Origin: Nostoc sp. XA010
GTDB taxonomy: Bacteria > Cyanobacteriota > Cyanobacteriia > Cyanobacteriales > Nostocaceae
Length of the DNA stretch: 64,000 nt
NCBI RefSeq assembly: GCF_020829625.1
Contig: NZ_JAIVFX010000004.1
Coordinates: 203,220-267,219, forward strand
Reading direction: 5' to 3'
Made by a program: the position numbers and the translations under genes. Every line of letters starts with the position of its first letter. Position 1 is the first letter of the stretch. The notes under the pieces were generated by a model. The model ran no database searches, had not been told where the DNA came from, and saw only the letters and a list, made by a program, of their open reading frames with translations. This document shows positions 19,431 to 29,338 of the stretch, piece by piece.

Positions 19431-20234
19431 TTATGACAATTCCAAAACTAACTTTTTCTTAACTTGACGAGTTAGAACTGAAGCAACACCCACAAAACCA
19501 ATCACAAAAACTCCTAATACAGAAGAAGACTCAGGAACTGCTCTAATGACATTACCGGTGATACTCTTGTAGCCAGTGGCGACTGTGTGATTATCTGATT
19601 CAAAACCAGTTCCGCCAATATTGGTGAATTGAACCTGATCAAAAGTTCCGGCAACATCATAGAAGTTGATGAATGCATAGGGTTCTCCAGAATTTTGATT
19701 TTTGAATGCTGAATTAGGATTACCGTAGTAGCTGGTTTTATTTGGTAGCTTTGCGATATAACTAACCACATCAGCAGTAGTAATTCTTTCTACAAGATTA
19801 CCTTTTGAATAAAATTCAAGTACGTTATTAGCGTCTCCCGCAGACCACCAAAGTCCAAAGTAACTTTGTGCGGTTGTTAAATTTAAGGTAGAAGCCGTTT
19901 GCTTATTAGCACCCGATCTGTTCGTATCTACATCAAAATATTTGCCTGTGCCACCAGCACCACCATATTGGTCTTTATCCACGAGCAGAGTATTCGTATA
20001 GCTACCAATATTTGTTCCTCCATCAACCCATGTAAAGCCTGTTGCACTGTAACCTGTTGTTAGTGCATCAAAATTTTGTACACGAGTATTAACAAGATTT
20101 GAGTAATTTGCGGTTTGTATGGTTGGGTCTTCTATTGATATCGTAAAAGACGCAGCCATTACAGGACGGGTAACAGTAGCTAAGGACAAAACGACACTAG
20201 AAGCGATCGCGGACTTAATTAGAAGACTTTTCAT
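19431..20234 (-). CDS. PEP-CTERM sorting-signal protein
   Basis: The 267-residue secreted protein has an N-terminal signal peptide (cleavage near VMAASF, residue about 28). A beta-rich middle region of unknown function follows. The C-terminal sorting signal is VPESSSVLGVFVIGF followed by a hydrophobic span and a basic tail (RQVKKK). PEP-CTERM proteins are processed by exosortase and exported to the cell surface or extracellular matrix. Aromatic and Asn/Gly-rich stretches in the middle fit a surface adhesin-like protein, but no specific domain is recognised. No exosortase gene is in this window. Confidence 0.85.
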   Translation of the reverse strand: MKSLLIKSAIASSVVLSLATVTRPVMAASFTISIEDPTIQTANYSNLVNTRVQNFDALTTGYSATGFTWVDGGTNIGSYTNTLLVDKDQYGGAGGTGKYFDVDTNRSGANKQTASTLNLTTAQSYFGLWWSAGDANNVLEFYSKGNLVERITTADVVSYIAKLPNKTSYYGNPNSAFKNQNSGEPYAFINFYDVAGTFDQVQFTNIGGTGFESDNHTVATGYKSITGNVIRAVPESSSVLGVFVIGFVGVASVLTRQVKKKLVLELS

Positions 20235-20946
20235 TTTACAAATCCTTCTCGGTTTTAAAAAATTTCGCGTTCATGCCTCATTGTGCGATGTACTTATAAG
20301 TTCCAACATCAGAGGGATTACTACTTTTTTTATTTGATTTTACTTAGATTAAAATGTAAGTTATTGGGCTGGATTTAGAGAAAATTACTGATATTATGTT
20401 CCGTAATATTTATCGCTTTATGTAGAAAGCACGAAGCTATCAGTGGTAAATTATAAACAAACTTTATTTATAACAAGTTCCCTTTTGTGATTCGCAGGCA
20501 GTTCATATTTTTAGAGGTCTAGGTAAAGAAGGCATGAGGCGTTGTGCTATGCCAATTTCTTGAAAACCTGTGCATATCCTTTGGCTGAATAGTTTTTCAA
20601 CCTTACACTCAAGATTATCTTGGTTTTGATTTAAAGTAATTACATAATCTGCATAATGCTAGAGTCATTAACTACACAATCTCTTTCTGAAAAACGATTG
20701 CATCAATCACAATGGTATCCAGGATAATTCTAATACCTTTCATAACTCTAGAATTGCTATAATTTCATATTTAATTCTTCTTTCTGCTTCAAAGAAATAG
20801 CACTTTCTTTGACAGGTAGCTGTCGGCTGCCTCTCACCCTTTCCCTGATAATTTGTCTTTCTTCAGTCAACTATGCCACCTGAGCTTTTTTGACATCGGT
20901 AGTAACATGAATTAAACTACCTCTTGCAACAAAAGAGTCTTGATCA
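20235..20946. other. Intergenic region upstream of anmK
   Basis: About 710 bases form the divergent upstream regions of the PEP-CTERM gene and anmK. AT-rich; no RNA gene, repeat array or named operator is recognised. Short frames here are shadows. Confidence 0.6.
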
Positions 20947-22236
20947 ATGCATCCAACCGAAGAAGTTGTTGTCCCTACTCGCGTTATCGGTTTAATTAGT
21001 GGCACATCCGTAGATGGCATAGACGCTGCGTTGGTAGAGATTTCCGGTACAGAATTGGATCTCAAAATTGAGTTGCTAGCCGGGGCAACATATCCTTATC
21101 CAGCCGAACTCAGAGAAAGAATCTTGGCAGTTGGCGCAGGCGTTGCCATCTCAATGGCAGAATTGGCAGAAATAGATGATGCGATCGCCATTGCCTTTGC
21201 CCAAGCCGCCCAAAATATTCAAATTGGTCATCAGCCAGCCACTCTCATTGGCTCCCACGGTCAAACAGTTTATCACCGACCACCTGGGGAAGCAAGGGAC
21301 CAAGGGAGCAGGGGAGCAGGGGAGCAGGGCAGGAGAGAAATCTTAATTTCTAACTTCTCACCGGCTAAACGCCCCGCTATCGCTAACAGCACTGCCTTGG
21401 GTTACAGTCTCCAACTAGGGCGCGGTGAATTAATCACCCATATTACAGGCATTACAACGGTGAGCAACTTTCGCGTTGCTGATATCGCTATTGGTGGTCA
21501 TGGTGCGCCTCTCGTGCCCAGAGTAGATGCCTATTTACTCAGTCATCCTGAAGAAGGGCGTTGTATTCAAAACATTGGTGGTATTGGTAATGTTGCTTAT
21601 ATTCCACCTCGACATGGCGACTGGCTCTCAAAAATTCGCGCTTGGGATACTGGCCCAGGAAATAGTCTGTTGGATTTAGCGGTGGAGCATTTAAGCGCTG
21701 GTGCTAAAACTTACGATGAAGATGGCAATTGGGCAGCGAGTGGTACTCCTTGTGATTCATTGGTAGAACAATGGCTCAACCAAGACTATTTTCATCTGCC
21801 GCCGCCTAAATCCACTGGTCGAGAGTTATTTGGTGTAGCTTACTTGCATCAGTCTTTAGAAGATGCTCAAGCATACGAACTCAACGCCGCCGATTTACTA
21901 GCAACTCTCACCGAACTTACAGCTACTTCAATTGTTCATAGTTACCGCACTTTTTTGCCGGAAATGCCACAAAGGGTACTATTATGTGGCGGTGGTAGTC
22001 GCAATCTCTATTTGAAACGTCGATTAGAGTTATTGTTGCCATCAATACCAGTCTTGACTACAGATGAAGTTGGTTTAAGTGCAGATTTTAAAGAAGCGAT
22101 CGCCTTTGCAGTTTTAGCCTACTGGCGACATTTAGGTATTCCTGGCAACCTACCTACTGCGACTGGGGCACCTCAAGAAGTGCTTTTGGGAGAAATTCAC
22201 CAAAATCAGTACTCAGTGCTGAGACAGGAACAATAA
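20947..22236 (+). CDS. anmK: Anhydro-N-acetylmuramic acid kinase
   Basis: AnmK phosphorylates and opens 1,6-anhydro-MurNAc in peptidoglycan recycling, giving MurNAc-6-phosphate. The ASKHA-fold signatures are [17 protein letters not shown] at the N-terminus, [26 protein letters not shown] and LCGGGSRN. At 429 aa it exceeds the usual length of about 370-390. The excess is mostly an insertion at residues about 115-151, encoded by GGGAGCA-type heptamers plus a second repeat related to 22262-22300. It sits between the HRPP segment and the conserved [13 protein letters not shown]. Catalytic residues are untouched, so the enzyme may still work. Confidence 0.94.
   Translation: MHPTEEVVVPTRVIGLISGTSVDGIDAALVEISGTELDLKIELLAGATYPYPAELRERILAVGAGVAISMAELAEIDDAIAIAFAQAAQNIQIGHQPATLIGSHGQTVYHRPPGEARDQGSRGAGEQGRREILISNFSPAKRPAIANSTALGYSLQLGRGELITHITGITTVSNFRVADIAIGGHGAPLVPRVDAYLLSHPEEGRCIQNIGGIGNVAYIPPRHGDWLSKIRAWDTGPGNSLLDLAVEHLSAGAKTYDEDGNWAASGTPCDSLVEQWLNQDYFHLPPPKSTGRELFGVAYLHQSLEDAQAYELNAADLLATLTELTATSIVHSYRTFLPEMPQRVLLCGGGSRNLYLKRRLELLLPSIPVLTTDEVGLSADFKEAIAFAVLAYWRHLGIPGNLPTATGAPQEVLLGEIHQNQYSVLRQEQ
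21289..21399 (+). repeat. Repeat-derived insertion inside anmK
   Basis: This stretch joins GGGAGCAGG-type units to a segment (CGCCCCGCTATCGCTAAC...) that recurs in the intergenic DNA just after anmK (about 22262-22300). It is 37 codons, stays in frame, and replaces a short loop of the enzyme. Confidence 0.8.
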
Positions 22237-22354
22237 ACAAGATAAAAAATTTCTTCATTCAGCACTGGCTCAACACCCCGCTATCGCTAACGCAACTTAG
22301 CACTGCTATAACTGTAGTCTTGGCGGCACTCGATCAAGGCAGGGAATATACAAG

Positions 22355-22801
22355 GTGGCTCATACTTTTTTATTGGAACCAGGACGCTGGACAATGCAAG
22401 GAAATTGGCTGGAACGTAATGGTATGCCAATCAGTGTCAAGGGTATGACCTTGGTAGCTTGGAATCGAGATAACTGGTTTACTATGGCTACAAAACTGAT
22501 ATTTCCTGGTAGCGATCGCTCAGAAATCTCTCTGCAATATAAGGGGCGGCTTCATGAGGGAGAGCGTCAGTATACTTTTTTACTCCAGCATAATACTTTG
22601 GGGCAGATTGAAGGTGAAGGCTGGATTGGTTTAGATACAATTGTGCAGCGTTACTGGGTAATAGGCGATCGTCAGCGTCGTAGTGGCTTTGAAACCCTGC
22701 ACCGAATTTCGGAAGATAGATATTACCTCAGTAGTGGCATCTTGGCTGGTCATTTTTTAACTAACACAATGGAAGCTAGCCTAGAGCGTCAATCAACCTA
22801 A
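22355..22801 (+). CDS. Conserved cyanobacterial hypothetical protein
   Basis: The 148-residue product starts at a GTG. It has no signal peptide or membrane span. It looks like a single beta-rich domain with regularly spaced aromatics (PGRWTMQGNW, GWIGLDTIVQRYWVIGD, RYYLSSGILAGHF), suggestive of a lipocalin-like or similar barrel. I do not recognise a functional family. It lies about 120 bp after anmK on the same strand and could be read from the same transcript. The product is well formed and HIP1 motifs occur inside, supporting a real, long-resident gene. Confidence 0.75.
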   Translation: MAHTFLLEPGRWTMQGNWLERNGMPISVKGMTLVAWNRDNWFTMATKLIFPGSDRSEISLQYKGRLHEGERQYTFLLQHNTLGQIEGEGWIGLDTIVQRYWVIGDRQRRSGFETLHRISEDRYYLSSGILAGHFLTNTMEASLERQST

Positions 22802-23015
22802 AGGTAGCGCTGTTGTCCGTCTAGGCTGGAAGCCTGTCGCTCAAACAATCCCAATTGCTTCTGCTTCTTCAAAGCCTAATATCTCATGCCTGACCTCAAG
22901 GAGTCATCGTTTATTCTCACAGACCTACTGAGTTGTATACTAAATAAGAAATTATCAAATTATTTTTAGGCTTTATAGTATTTTTACCGAACCGTGTAGT
23001 CTGGAGTCCAGTTTC

Positions 23016-24029
23016 ATGAATCCTAAAGTCTCTGTAATTATCCCTGCTTACAATACTGAAGCTTATCTTGCGAAGGCAATAGAGTCAGTCTTAGAACAAA
23101 CGCTCACAGATATTGAAGTTATCATAGTCGATGATGCTTCAAGTGATAAAACTGTAGAAGTCGCTAAAAGTTTTACTGACCCACGTCTCAAAGTAATAGT
23201 TAATCAACAAAACCTTGGGGCTGCTGCTGCACGTAATCGTGCCCTAAGAGCAGCCCAAGGAGAATGGATTGCTGTGCTTGATTCAGATGATTGGTATGCT
23301 CCTGAAAGATTGTCCAAGCTTGTGTCACTGGCAAATGAAAAAAATGCAGACATGATTGCTGACGATCTTTATTTAATCAACGATGGTGAAACATCTCCTT
23401 GGAGTACATTGATTCAAGAAAGTGAACAAAGTATAGATAAAATTTTCCAAATTGATATCGTTTATTTTGTAGAAACTGATGTATATGGACAACCAGGATT
23501 GCATCTTGGTATAAGCAAGCCTCTATTCAAACGAGAATTTCTGGTTAAACACGGCATCGAGTACGATGATGCCATCAGGATGGGTCAAGATTTTTGGATT
23601 GATATGAAATGCTTAATCAAAGGAGCACGCTTTTTCCTTGAGCCAAAACCCTATTATTACTACCGCTCACGCCCCGGATCTCTTGTACATAAAAGCCAAT
23701 TGTCACGTCTAAATCAATATTTGAATGCTAGCAATTCTTTCATGCAACAAGAAGTTGTGAAAAAAAATCCAGCTTTAATGCGTGCTATGTATTACAATAA
23801 TTCAGTCTATAAAAAACATCTAGCTTACCTTCAAGTTGTAGAGCCTCTCAAGGAAGGAAAATGGTTAAAAGCATTGGCAGAAATGGGTAAAAATCCGTAC
23901 TTCTTTTATGATTTTATTTCCCGATTGAACAATATTATAGAACGTCGAATTCAATACTATGTAATGGGTAATAAATCAGTTTTTGACATTTCTTATAACA
24001 TACAGAGAGAACGAAAAACTAGCAATTAG
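23016..24029 (+). CDS. Family 2 glycosyltransferase
   Basis: The 337-residue product has a GT-A fold family 2 domain in its first two thirds. Visible signatures are VSVIIPAYNTEAYLAKAIESV, NLGAAAARNRAL and the metal-binding DSDDW. It probably transfers a sugar from a nucleotide sugar during exopolysaccharide, O-antigen or glycolipid assembly at the inner face of the membrane. The C-terminal 80 residues are basic without clear membrane helices. It stands alone: no neighbouring polysaccharide genes are present. Donor and acceptor cannot be predicted. Confidence 0.92.
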   Translation: MNPKVSVIIPAYNTEAYLAKAIESVLEQTLTDIEVIIVDDASSDKTVEVAKSFTDPRLKVIVNQQNLGAAAARNRALRAAQGEWIAVLDSDDWYAPERLSKLVSLANEKNADMIADDLYLINDGETSPWSTLIQESEQSIDKIFQIDIVYFVETDVYGQPGLHLGISKPLFKREFLVKHGIEYDDAIRMGQDFWIDMKCLIKGARFFLEPKPYYYYRSRPGSLVHKSQLSRLNQYLNASNSFMQQEVVKKNPALMRAMYYNNSVYKKHLAYLQVVEPLKEGKWLKALAEMGKNPYFFYDFISRLNNIIERRIQYYVMGNKSVFDISYNIQRERKTSN

Positions 24030-24603
24030 TACTATCATATTTTTCTCAATAAATAATTCATCCTTACGTAGTCGGAATCAGCCTAAAGGTCAAAAACTTA
24101 GTAAGGTAATAAGTATTTTTAATTATCCCTACTTACAAAATAAATGCAGAGTCAGGGCGAACGCACGGCATTTCTGAAACCCCTGCTGGATAAGGATCTT
24201 GACGAAAAAATAGGCTAAATTTAAAAACGCTGAAACCCTTGCTATTAAAGGATTCTTATACTTTAGATGCGTTTGCCCTGAATGCAGAGTACAGCCTTGC
24301 TGGAGGTAGGACGAAAGTACTAAATTAAGCAAAACTTTAGTTGTAGACCACTGCTCACTAAAATAACCTGAGTTTGACGAACCTCTCCCTTTAAATTTTT
24401 TGGCAGATTTTAGAGTTATCTATTTAGTTAAAATTGGGCAAACTAAAATTACACCACAATGAAAGTGTAAAATGGTACAAAGCGTCATTATAAATCTACC
24501 CTTTCTGCTTGTTTGATCTGAAATGTTGCACCAGTGTAATAACCGCCTCGGTTGCAAACGGCTAGATTATGCTTTCAATCTTCTAAAAGAGGATTGAAAA
24601 AAG
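24030..24603. other. Intergenic region with a small inverted-repeat element
   Basis: The region contains a roughly 150-bp inverted-repeat-bounded segment (24146-24288) and a hairpin at 24573-24599 pairing TTTCAATC with GATTGAAA. No gene is supported. Confidence 0.65.
24146..24288. repeat. MITE-like segment with inverted ends
   Basis: TCAGGGCGAACGCA (24152-24165) and TGCGTTTGCCCTGA (24268-24281) are inverted copies with one mismatch, and flanking ATGCAGA-type bases extend the match. Inside, CTGAAACCCCTGCT and CTGAAACCCTTGCT recur about 57 bp apart. It encodes no protein. It is probably a miniature transposable or interspersed palindromic element. Confidence 0.65.
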
Positions 24604-24640
24604 CTAGTACAGCAAGCGCGGAAATAAATATACCAATTCA

Positions 24641-26868
24641 GTGCGATTCGTTGATTAGTGAATCACGGTGTAAGTCCGTACATAACTAATCCAACCTGAC
24701 AGCAGATGACTGTCATTAAAGGTTGAACTCTCGGTCAGATGCAAGTGCAAGTCTTGCCATTCAGACTCAGAATTGACTCCTTATCTGCCCACACCGAACA
24801 AGCTCGGTTCTTGTAGAGTGAAGCTCTTAACTGGGCGCAAACAGACGACCGTTACGGGTTGACACTGGCGCTAATAGGGAGTTCCTACGATGAAACAGAG
24901 CCTAAAAAAGCAACTTAGTCATAAGGCGAGGGCGTAACATAAAAAAACCCTGACCACACTGGAGTTGATTCCCGCCGCAATTGAATTGAAATCGGCTTGA
25001 GTCCAGGGAATCCAGTAGTTGAATTGGCTACATCTAAGGGAACTATCAATCTATCCGAGGGAACGAATAAAAACTAGTTGTGGGTCTAGGGGCAGTCGAA
25101 CCCCATGTAGACCAGACGAGAGGAGTAAGCCCCACAATTCGGGTAGGACAGACCGTAATTGGTCTGAGGTGTTCAGAATGCACAAACTCTAGAAGAGAAA
25201 AATGATTAGACACAGTTACAAAACTAGTGAATCTTGGAAAGCCTTACCGTGGAAGAAATTCCGCCGAAATCTTTTCCGCCTTCAAAAGCGTGTGTACAAA
25301 GCGGTTCAAGTTGGAGACAAGCGGAAAGCTAGGTTCCTCCAAAAGCTTATTCTAAAATCCACCTCGGCTCGATTTCTTGCAATAAGACAAGTATCACAAG
25401 CTTTATGCTGGCAAAAAGACGGCTGGTATTGATGGTAAAAAATCCCTCTCATTTGAAGAACGCTTCAACCTTGAAGAATTACTGAGAATGAACAACGGAA
25501 ATTGGAAGCATCAAGGCTTACGGGAAATCCCTATCCCCAAGAAGGACGGGACTACCAGAATGTTAAAGATACCAACCATCGCGGATAGAGCTTGGCAATG
25601 CCTAGCAAAATATGCGCTAGAGCCAGCACACGAAGCCACCTTCCACGCTAGGAGTTACGGGTTCAGAACGGGGCGCTCTGCCCATGATGCACAAAAGTAC
25701 ATCTTCTTAAACCTTAGCTCCAGAACCAATGGAATAGAAAAACGAGTTATAGAACTCGATATCGAGAAGTGCTTCGACAGGATTAACCACTCAGCAATAA
25801 TGGACGAACTCATTGCCCCCAAGGGCTTAAAACTCGGAATATTCCGATGCCTCAAGGCTGGAGTCAACCCAGAATTTCCTGAACAGGGAACCCCACAAGG
25901 GGGAGTGGTCAGCCCACTATTAGCTAACATCGCGCTCAACGGGATTGAGAGTATACACAGATACCACTCAATATATAAAGAGGGTAGAAGGATAACACCT
26001 AAAACATCGGCAAAAAGAATTGTCGAGCCATCAATCCGATACGCGGATAATATGGTCATAATACTACGTCCCGAAGACAATGCGACAGAGATACTTGAAA
26101 GAATCAGCGAGTTCCTCCGCAAACGCGGAATGAATGTAAGCCAAAAGAAAACCAAAGTGACCGCAGCGACAGATGGGTTTGATTTCCTCGGCTGGCACTT
26201 TAAAGTCCAGAATAACGGAAAATTCAAAAGTACTCCCTCAGTGGACAACTTCAAAGCGTTCCGTAAGAAAGTAAAACACATCGTCAACAACTCGAATTAT
26301 GGAGCTACCACAAAGGCTGAGAAATTAGCCCCGATAGTTAGAGGGTGGAGAAATTACCATAAGTTCTGCAAGATGGACGGCTCAAAGTTTTCACTTTGGT
26401 TCATAAATCACAGAGCATATACGGTATTCAACAGGGAAACCAAGCAAACTCGCCACACTAGCGAGAAATTAGTTAAAAAGGCATTCCCAGCAGTTTCCTA
26501 CTCCGAAAATAAACACGTCATGGTTCAAGGAATAAAATCCCCCTATGACGGAAATATAGCCTATTGGAGTGAACGTAAAAGTAAGCTCTACGACGGCGAA
26601 ACTTCTATTGCTCTTAAGAAGCAAAACCATAAATGTGCATCCTGCGGCTTAAAGTTCATCGATGAGGAAAAGGTTCAACTGCACCACATCGACGAAAATC
26701 ACGCCAACTGGAAGAGAAATAATCTTGAAGCAATTCATGAGAGTTGCCACGATTACAAGCACATGAGCAAAAGCGCAAGCTGAGAACATTGGGAGCCGTG
26801 TACACGGAAACGGGTACGCACGGATCTAATTGAGAGGTGCGGGGAATAATATCCCCCATCGACTCAAC
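24641..26868 (+). mobile_element. Group II intron (bacterial, HNH-maturase type), probably inactive
   Basis: The 5' end GTGCG at 24641 matches the group II consensus. A structured 5' region (domains I-III) precedes the maturase frame. Domain V is at 26793-26826 (GAGCCGTGTAC...GCACGGATC with a GAAA loop). Domain VI at about 26829-26867 has a bulged A near the 3' end, ending AC. The 3' end is set by the AY rule and by alignment with the empty repeat copy, within 1 base. The domain V base expected to form the G-U wobble of the catalytic AGC triad is A here, giving a G-A mismatch. Confidence 0.88.
25202..26783 (+). pseudogene. ltrA: Group II intron reverse transcriptase/maturase, frameshifted
   Basis: The N-terminal frame (25202-25432) holds the RT-0 region (WKKFRRNLFRLQKRVYKA) and stops. 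The rest continues in another frame from about 25407 (KKTAGIDGKKSLSFEERFN) through the palm, thumb/maturase and HNH domains to 26783. A 2-base deletion, or equivalent single-base insertion, near 25405-25407 accounts for the shift, because restoring AA gives the usual ALNAGKKTAGIDG. The catalytic YADD motif reads YADN (26040-26051), losing an essential metal-binding aspartate. The C-terminal HNH (CASCGLKF, HHIDENH, CHDYKH) looks intact. The enzyme is therefore very unlikely to reverse transcribe. Confidence 0.92.
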
Positions 26869-27123
26869 CAATAGTGCAATAAGCTCGGAATAAAATTTCT
26901 TTGGCTTTTGACTTTTGAAAGCCAGTTGCTACCCTGCCTTAACGCTAAGAGCGTAGCAAGATGCCCGTAGGGGTACAAGTCGGCAACGCAGGGGCGCATC
27001 CTTTTGACTTCCTCCTTGTGGTATCAGCCTAGAAAGTCATTTATAGGCGCAATAATCAAATATCAGTTTGAATGCACTTTTCCTTCTAAACACTTACAAC
27101 CTGCTTTTGGATTCAAATTCCCT

Positions 27124-28677
27124 ATGTCAGACCCCAACATTGGTCGCTTACTCAGCAAACGCTACCAACTCCAGGAGTTAATCGGTACTGGAGCAATGGG
27201 TCGAGTTTATCGTGCTAAAGATACTTTGTTGGGAGGTGTACCTGTTGCGGTTAAGTTTCTGGCGTTATCAATCCAAAATGAAAAGATGCGATTGCAAGAC
27301 CGCTTTGAGCGAGAAGCAAAAACCTGTGCTTTACTAGGGCAAAAAAGCATTCACATTGTCCGAGTCATGGACTATGGCGTAGATGACAATAACACCCCGT
27401 TCTACGTCATGGAATACCTACAAGGACAAAGCCTGAACAATATTATTCGCAAGCAACGATTGCCTTTACCAAGATTTTTGAGTATGGCGCGTCAACTCAG
27501 CCTAGGGTTAAAGTGCGCTCATGATGGCATCCCAGTTGAGGGCCATATTTGCCCAATTATCCACCGCGATATCAAGCCAAGTAATATGCTGGTGATTCAA
27601 GATCCCAGTTTCGGAGAATTGGTCAAGGTTCTAGATTTTGGTATTGCTAAATTATTACAGTCAGATGGCGACCATACAAAATTCTATTTGGGGACATTGG
27701 CTTATTCTTCTCCCGAACAAATGGAGGGTAAGGAATTAGACAATCGTTCTGATATTTATAGTTTGGGCGTCATGATGTTTGAGATGCTCACAGGCAAAAT
27801 GCCACTGGCGCCACCAACTCACTCATTTGGAGCATGGTATAAAATACATCACTATCAAAAACCACGTTCTTTTGCTGAGGTTGCGCCCGAATTAGAATTA
27901 CCAAAAGAAATCGAAAATTTGGTGATGAGTTGTCTAGCTAAAGTACCACGCGATCGCCCCCAAAATATCACTGAAATCCTTAAGGTTTTAGCATCTCTAG
28001 AAAAGCCTGAGCATACACGCAAAATTAAGCAAGACATCCAGTCGCTAGTTCCTGTGACTAGAGTAAGCAATGAGCTTGAACAAAAGGCAAAAGGCGATTC
28101 GCGGGTATCCTCGGCAAACCATGAAATCGCTCGTGCCATTTCCTGGCCCCAGAATAAACCAGTTGCCGATATTGTTTTCCCCCAGCCGATTAATAACAAT
28201 GGGGAGCTTTTACCCGCTCTGTGGGTGATGCTACCGCAAGAGGAAATTCAAAAGCGCTTACTCTGTACCCGCTATAACCAATTTCTTTTTATCTCTATTC
28301 CCCATCCCATGCTGCTATGGATTACTGTCATCTACAACCGCAAACATGGTGCTAAATGGTTACCTTACTACCTTGATCTCAAAACCAGTCTTGGTCAACA
28401 AATTTCCCGGTTACTACAGCACACAGGTTACTATCGTCTGTTGTTCTTTGCACGAGAAACACCAAATTGCTGTACCCATATTTTACATTCCAGCATCGCT
28501 TCTGCCCAGCGCCAACGATTGCAAGAGTGGCTCGCAATGAGCAACACATTGATCTCCTCTGCTGACTCGCAAATTAGTAAAAGCTTACTCAAAAGTGAGT
28601 ATGAAAAGATTAAGCCTCAAATTCTCGCAAAACTGGAAAGTATTGATACAGATTCTCCATACGATCTTTCCAACTAG
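27124..28677 (+). CDS. Serine/threonine protein kinase (Hanks type)
   Basis: The 517-residue product (start ATG 27124, MSDPNIGRLLSKRYQL) has a eukaryotic-type kinase domain over about residues 12-280. Motifs are the glycine loop GTGAMGRV, VAVKFL with the catalytic lysine, HRDIKPSN, DFG in LDFGIAKL, and the activation segment GTLAYSSPEQ. All catalytic residues are present. The C-terminal 200 residues are soluble, lack PASTA or membrane segments, and are of unknown function. An upstream in-frame ATG at 27004 lies within interspersed repeat DNA and is unlikely to be used. Targets are unknown; a PP2C phosphatase gene lies about 1.3 kb downstream on the other strand. Confidence 0.93.
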   Translation: MSDPNIGRLLSKRYQLQELIGTGAMGRVYRAKDTLLGGVPVAVKFLALSIQNEKMRLQDRFEREAKTCALLGQKSIHIVRVMDYGVDDNNTPFYVMEYLQGQSLNNIIRKQRLPLPRFLSMARQLSLGLKCAHDGIPVEGHICPIIHRDIKPSNMLVIQDPSFGELVKVLDFGIAKLLQSDGDHTKFYLGTLAYSSPEQMEGKELDNRSDIYSLGVMMFEMLTGKMPLAPPTHSFGAWYKIHHYQKPRSFAEVAPELELPKEIENLVMSCLAKVPRDRPQNITEILKVLASLEKPEHTRKIKQDIQSLVPVTRVSNELEQKAKGDSRVSSANHEIARAISWPQNKPVADIVFPQPINNNGELLPALWVMLPQEEIQKRLLCTRYNQFLFISIPHPMLLWITVIYNRKHGAKWLPYYLDLKTSLGQQISRLLQHTGYYRLLFFARETPNCCTHILHSSIASAQRQRLQEWLAMSNTLISSADSQISKSLLKSEYEKIKPQILAKLESIDTDSPYDLSN

Positions 28678-29140
28678 GAATAATTTCTTTATATTACATG
28701 TATTATATGTAACTAAGGGGTTTTTCTTGAATAATGTAAACTTTTATAAACAAAATATGTATAAAGATGTAAGTTCTAGTTATATGTATAAAGAGTGAAA
28801 AAAGTAACTGCCAAATCACGGCTATTTAAATTCTCTCTCAATCTTTCTGTGTATATATTCCGGGAGATTGTAAATTTACGGATGTTAAATCTCACGTTAG
28901 ACGTACCAAAAGCAAGTCTGTCTAAAGCCAAAAGTAGATTTGTACTACAAAATTAAAGTAAGTTTAGACTCTAGCAGATGTATCGTCGAAAAGTTTACTC
29001 TTTGTTAGTTTTTTGAATTTAATTTTTGTCCAACCTTTCCAGAATTGTTTATCGAAGTTGACGCCCCGACATCCCCAGCTGTTTTCCTCCTTGGAACCAA
29101 GCAAGAGAAGGAGGTCGTCCACTGCGACAGTAGAACGACT
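28678..29140. other. Convergent intergenic region between kinase and nblA
   Basis: About 460 bases between two convergent genes. A stem pairing CCTCCTT with AAGGAGG near 29084-29114 may help end nblA transcription. The rest is AT-rich with no supported gene. Confidence 0.55.
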
Positions 29141-29338
29141 CTATGCCATAGTGGAACCGGAATCTAAGCCCCACTGATGCTTAAGAAGCTCTTGATAAGT
29201 TGCCTCGCGCACGACCATTTGCTCATAGAGCTTTACTAAAAAGTCTTTAGCCTGATCGTGGCTCATGTTTTGCACCTGAGTAGCAAATGAGCAGATGCTG
29301 AATTGCTGTTCCAAGGATAGTTTCATTGGTTGATTCAT
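29141..29338 (-). CDS. nblA: Phycobilisome degradation protein NblA
   Basis: The 65-residue protein contains the NblA hallmarks SLEQQFSICSFATQVQNMS and AKDFLVKLYEQMVVREATYQ. NblA is a small helical adaptor that binds phycobiliproteins and recruits Clp protease to dismantle phycobilisomes during nitrogen or sulfur starvation. The start is supported by a GGAG site 8 bases upstream of the ATG. Length and sequence match NblA of filamentous cyanobacteria. Expression is known to rise on nitrogen starvation. I could not confidently place an NtcA site (GTAN8TAC) in the upstream region. It is monocistronic. Confidence 0.97.
   Translation of the reverse strand: MNQPMKLSLEQQFSICSFATQVQNMSHDQAKDFLVKLYEQMVVREATYQELLKHQWGLDSGSTMA

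Larger units (their letters stand above)
24604..27026. repeat. Interspersed repeat copy 1, interrupted by a group II intron
   Basis: The left part (24604-24640, CTAGTACAG...GCGCGGAAATAAA) and right part (26869-27026, GCAATAAGCTCGGAAT...TTTTGACTTCCTCCTTGTGG) match in order the uninterrupted copy at 56598-56796. The intron separates them. The right end runs past 27004, which argues that the kinase gene starts at 27124 and not upstream. Confidence 0.75.

Noticed and set aside
24573..24599. CRISPR-repeat remnant (TTTCAATC...GATTGAAA)
   Set aside because: A single palindrome only; no second copy or spacer. Treated as an ordinary hairpin next to the interspersed repeat.
27004..27123. Upstream start for the Ser/Thr kinase
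   Set aside because: The extra 40 residues are encoded partly by interspersed repeat DNA and match no kinase leader; ATG 27124 gives a normal N-terminus.
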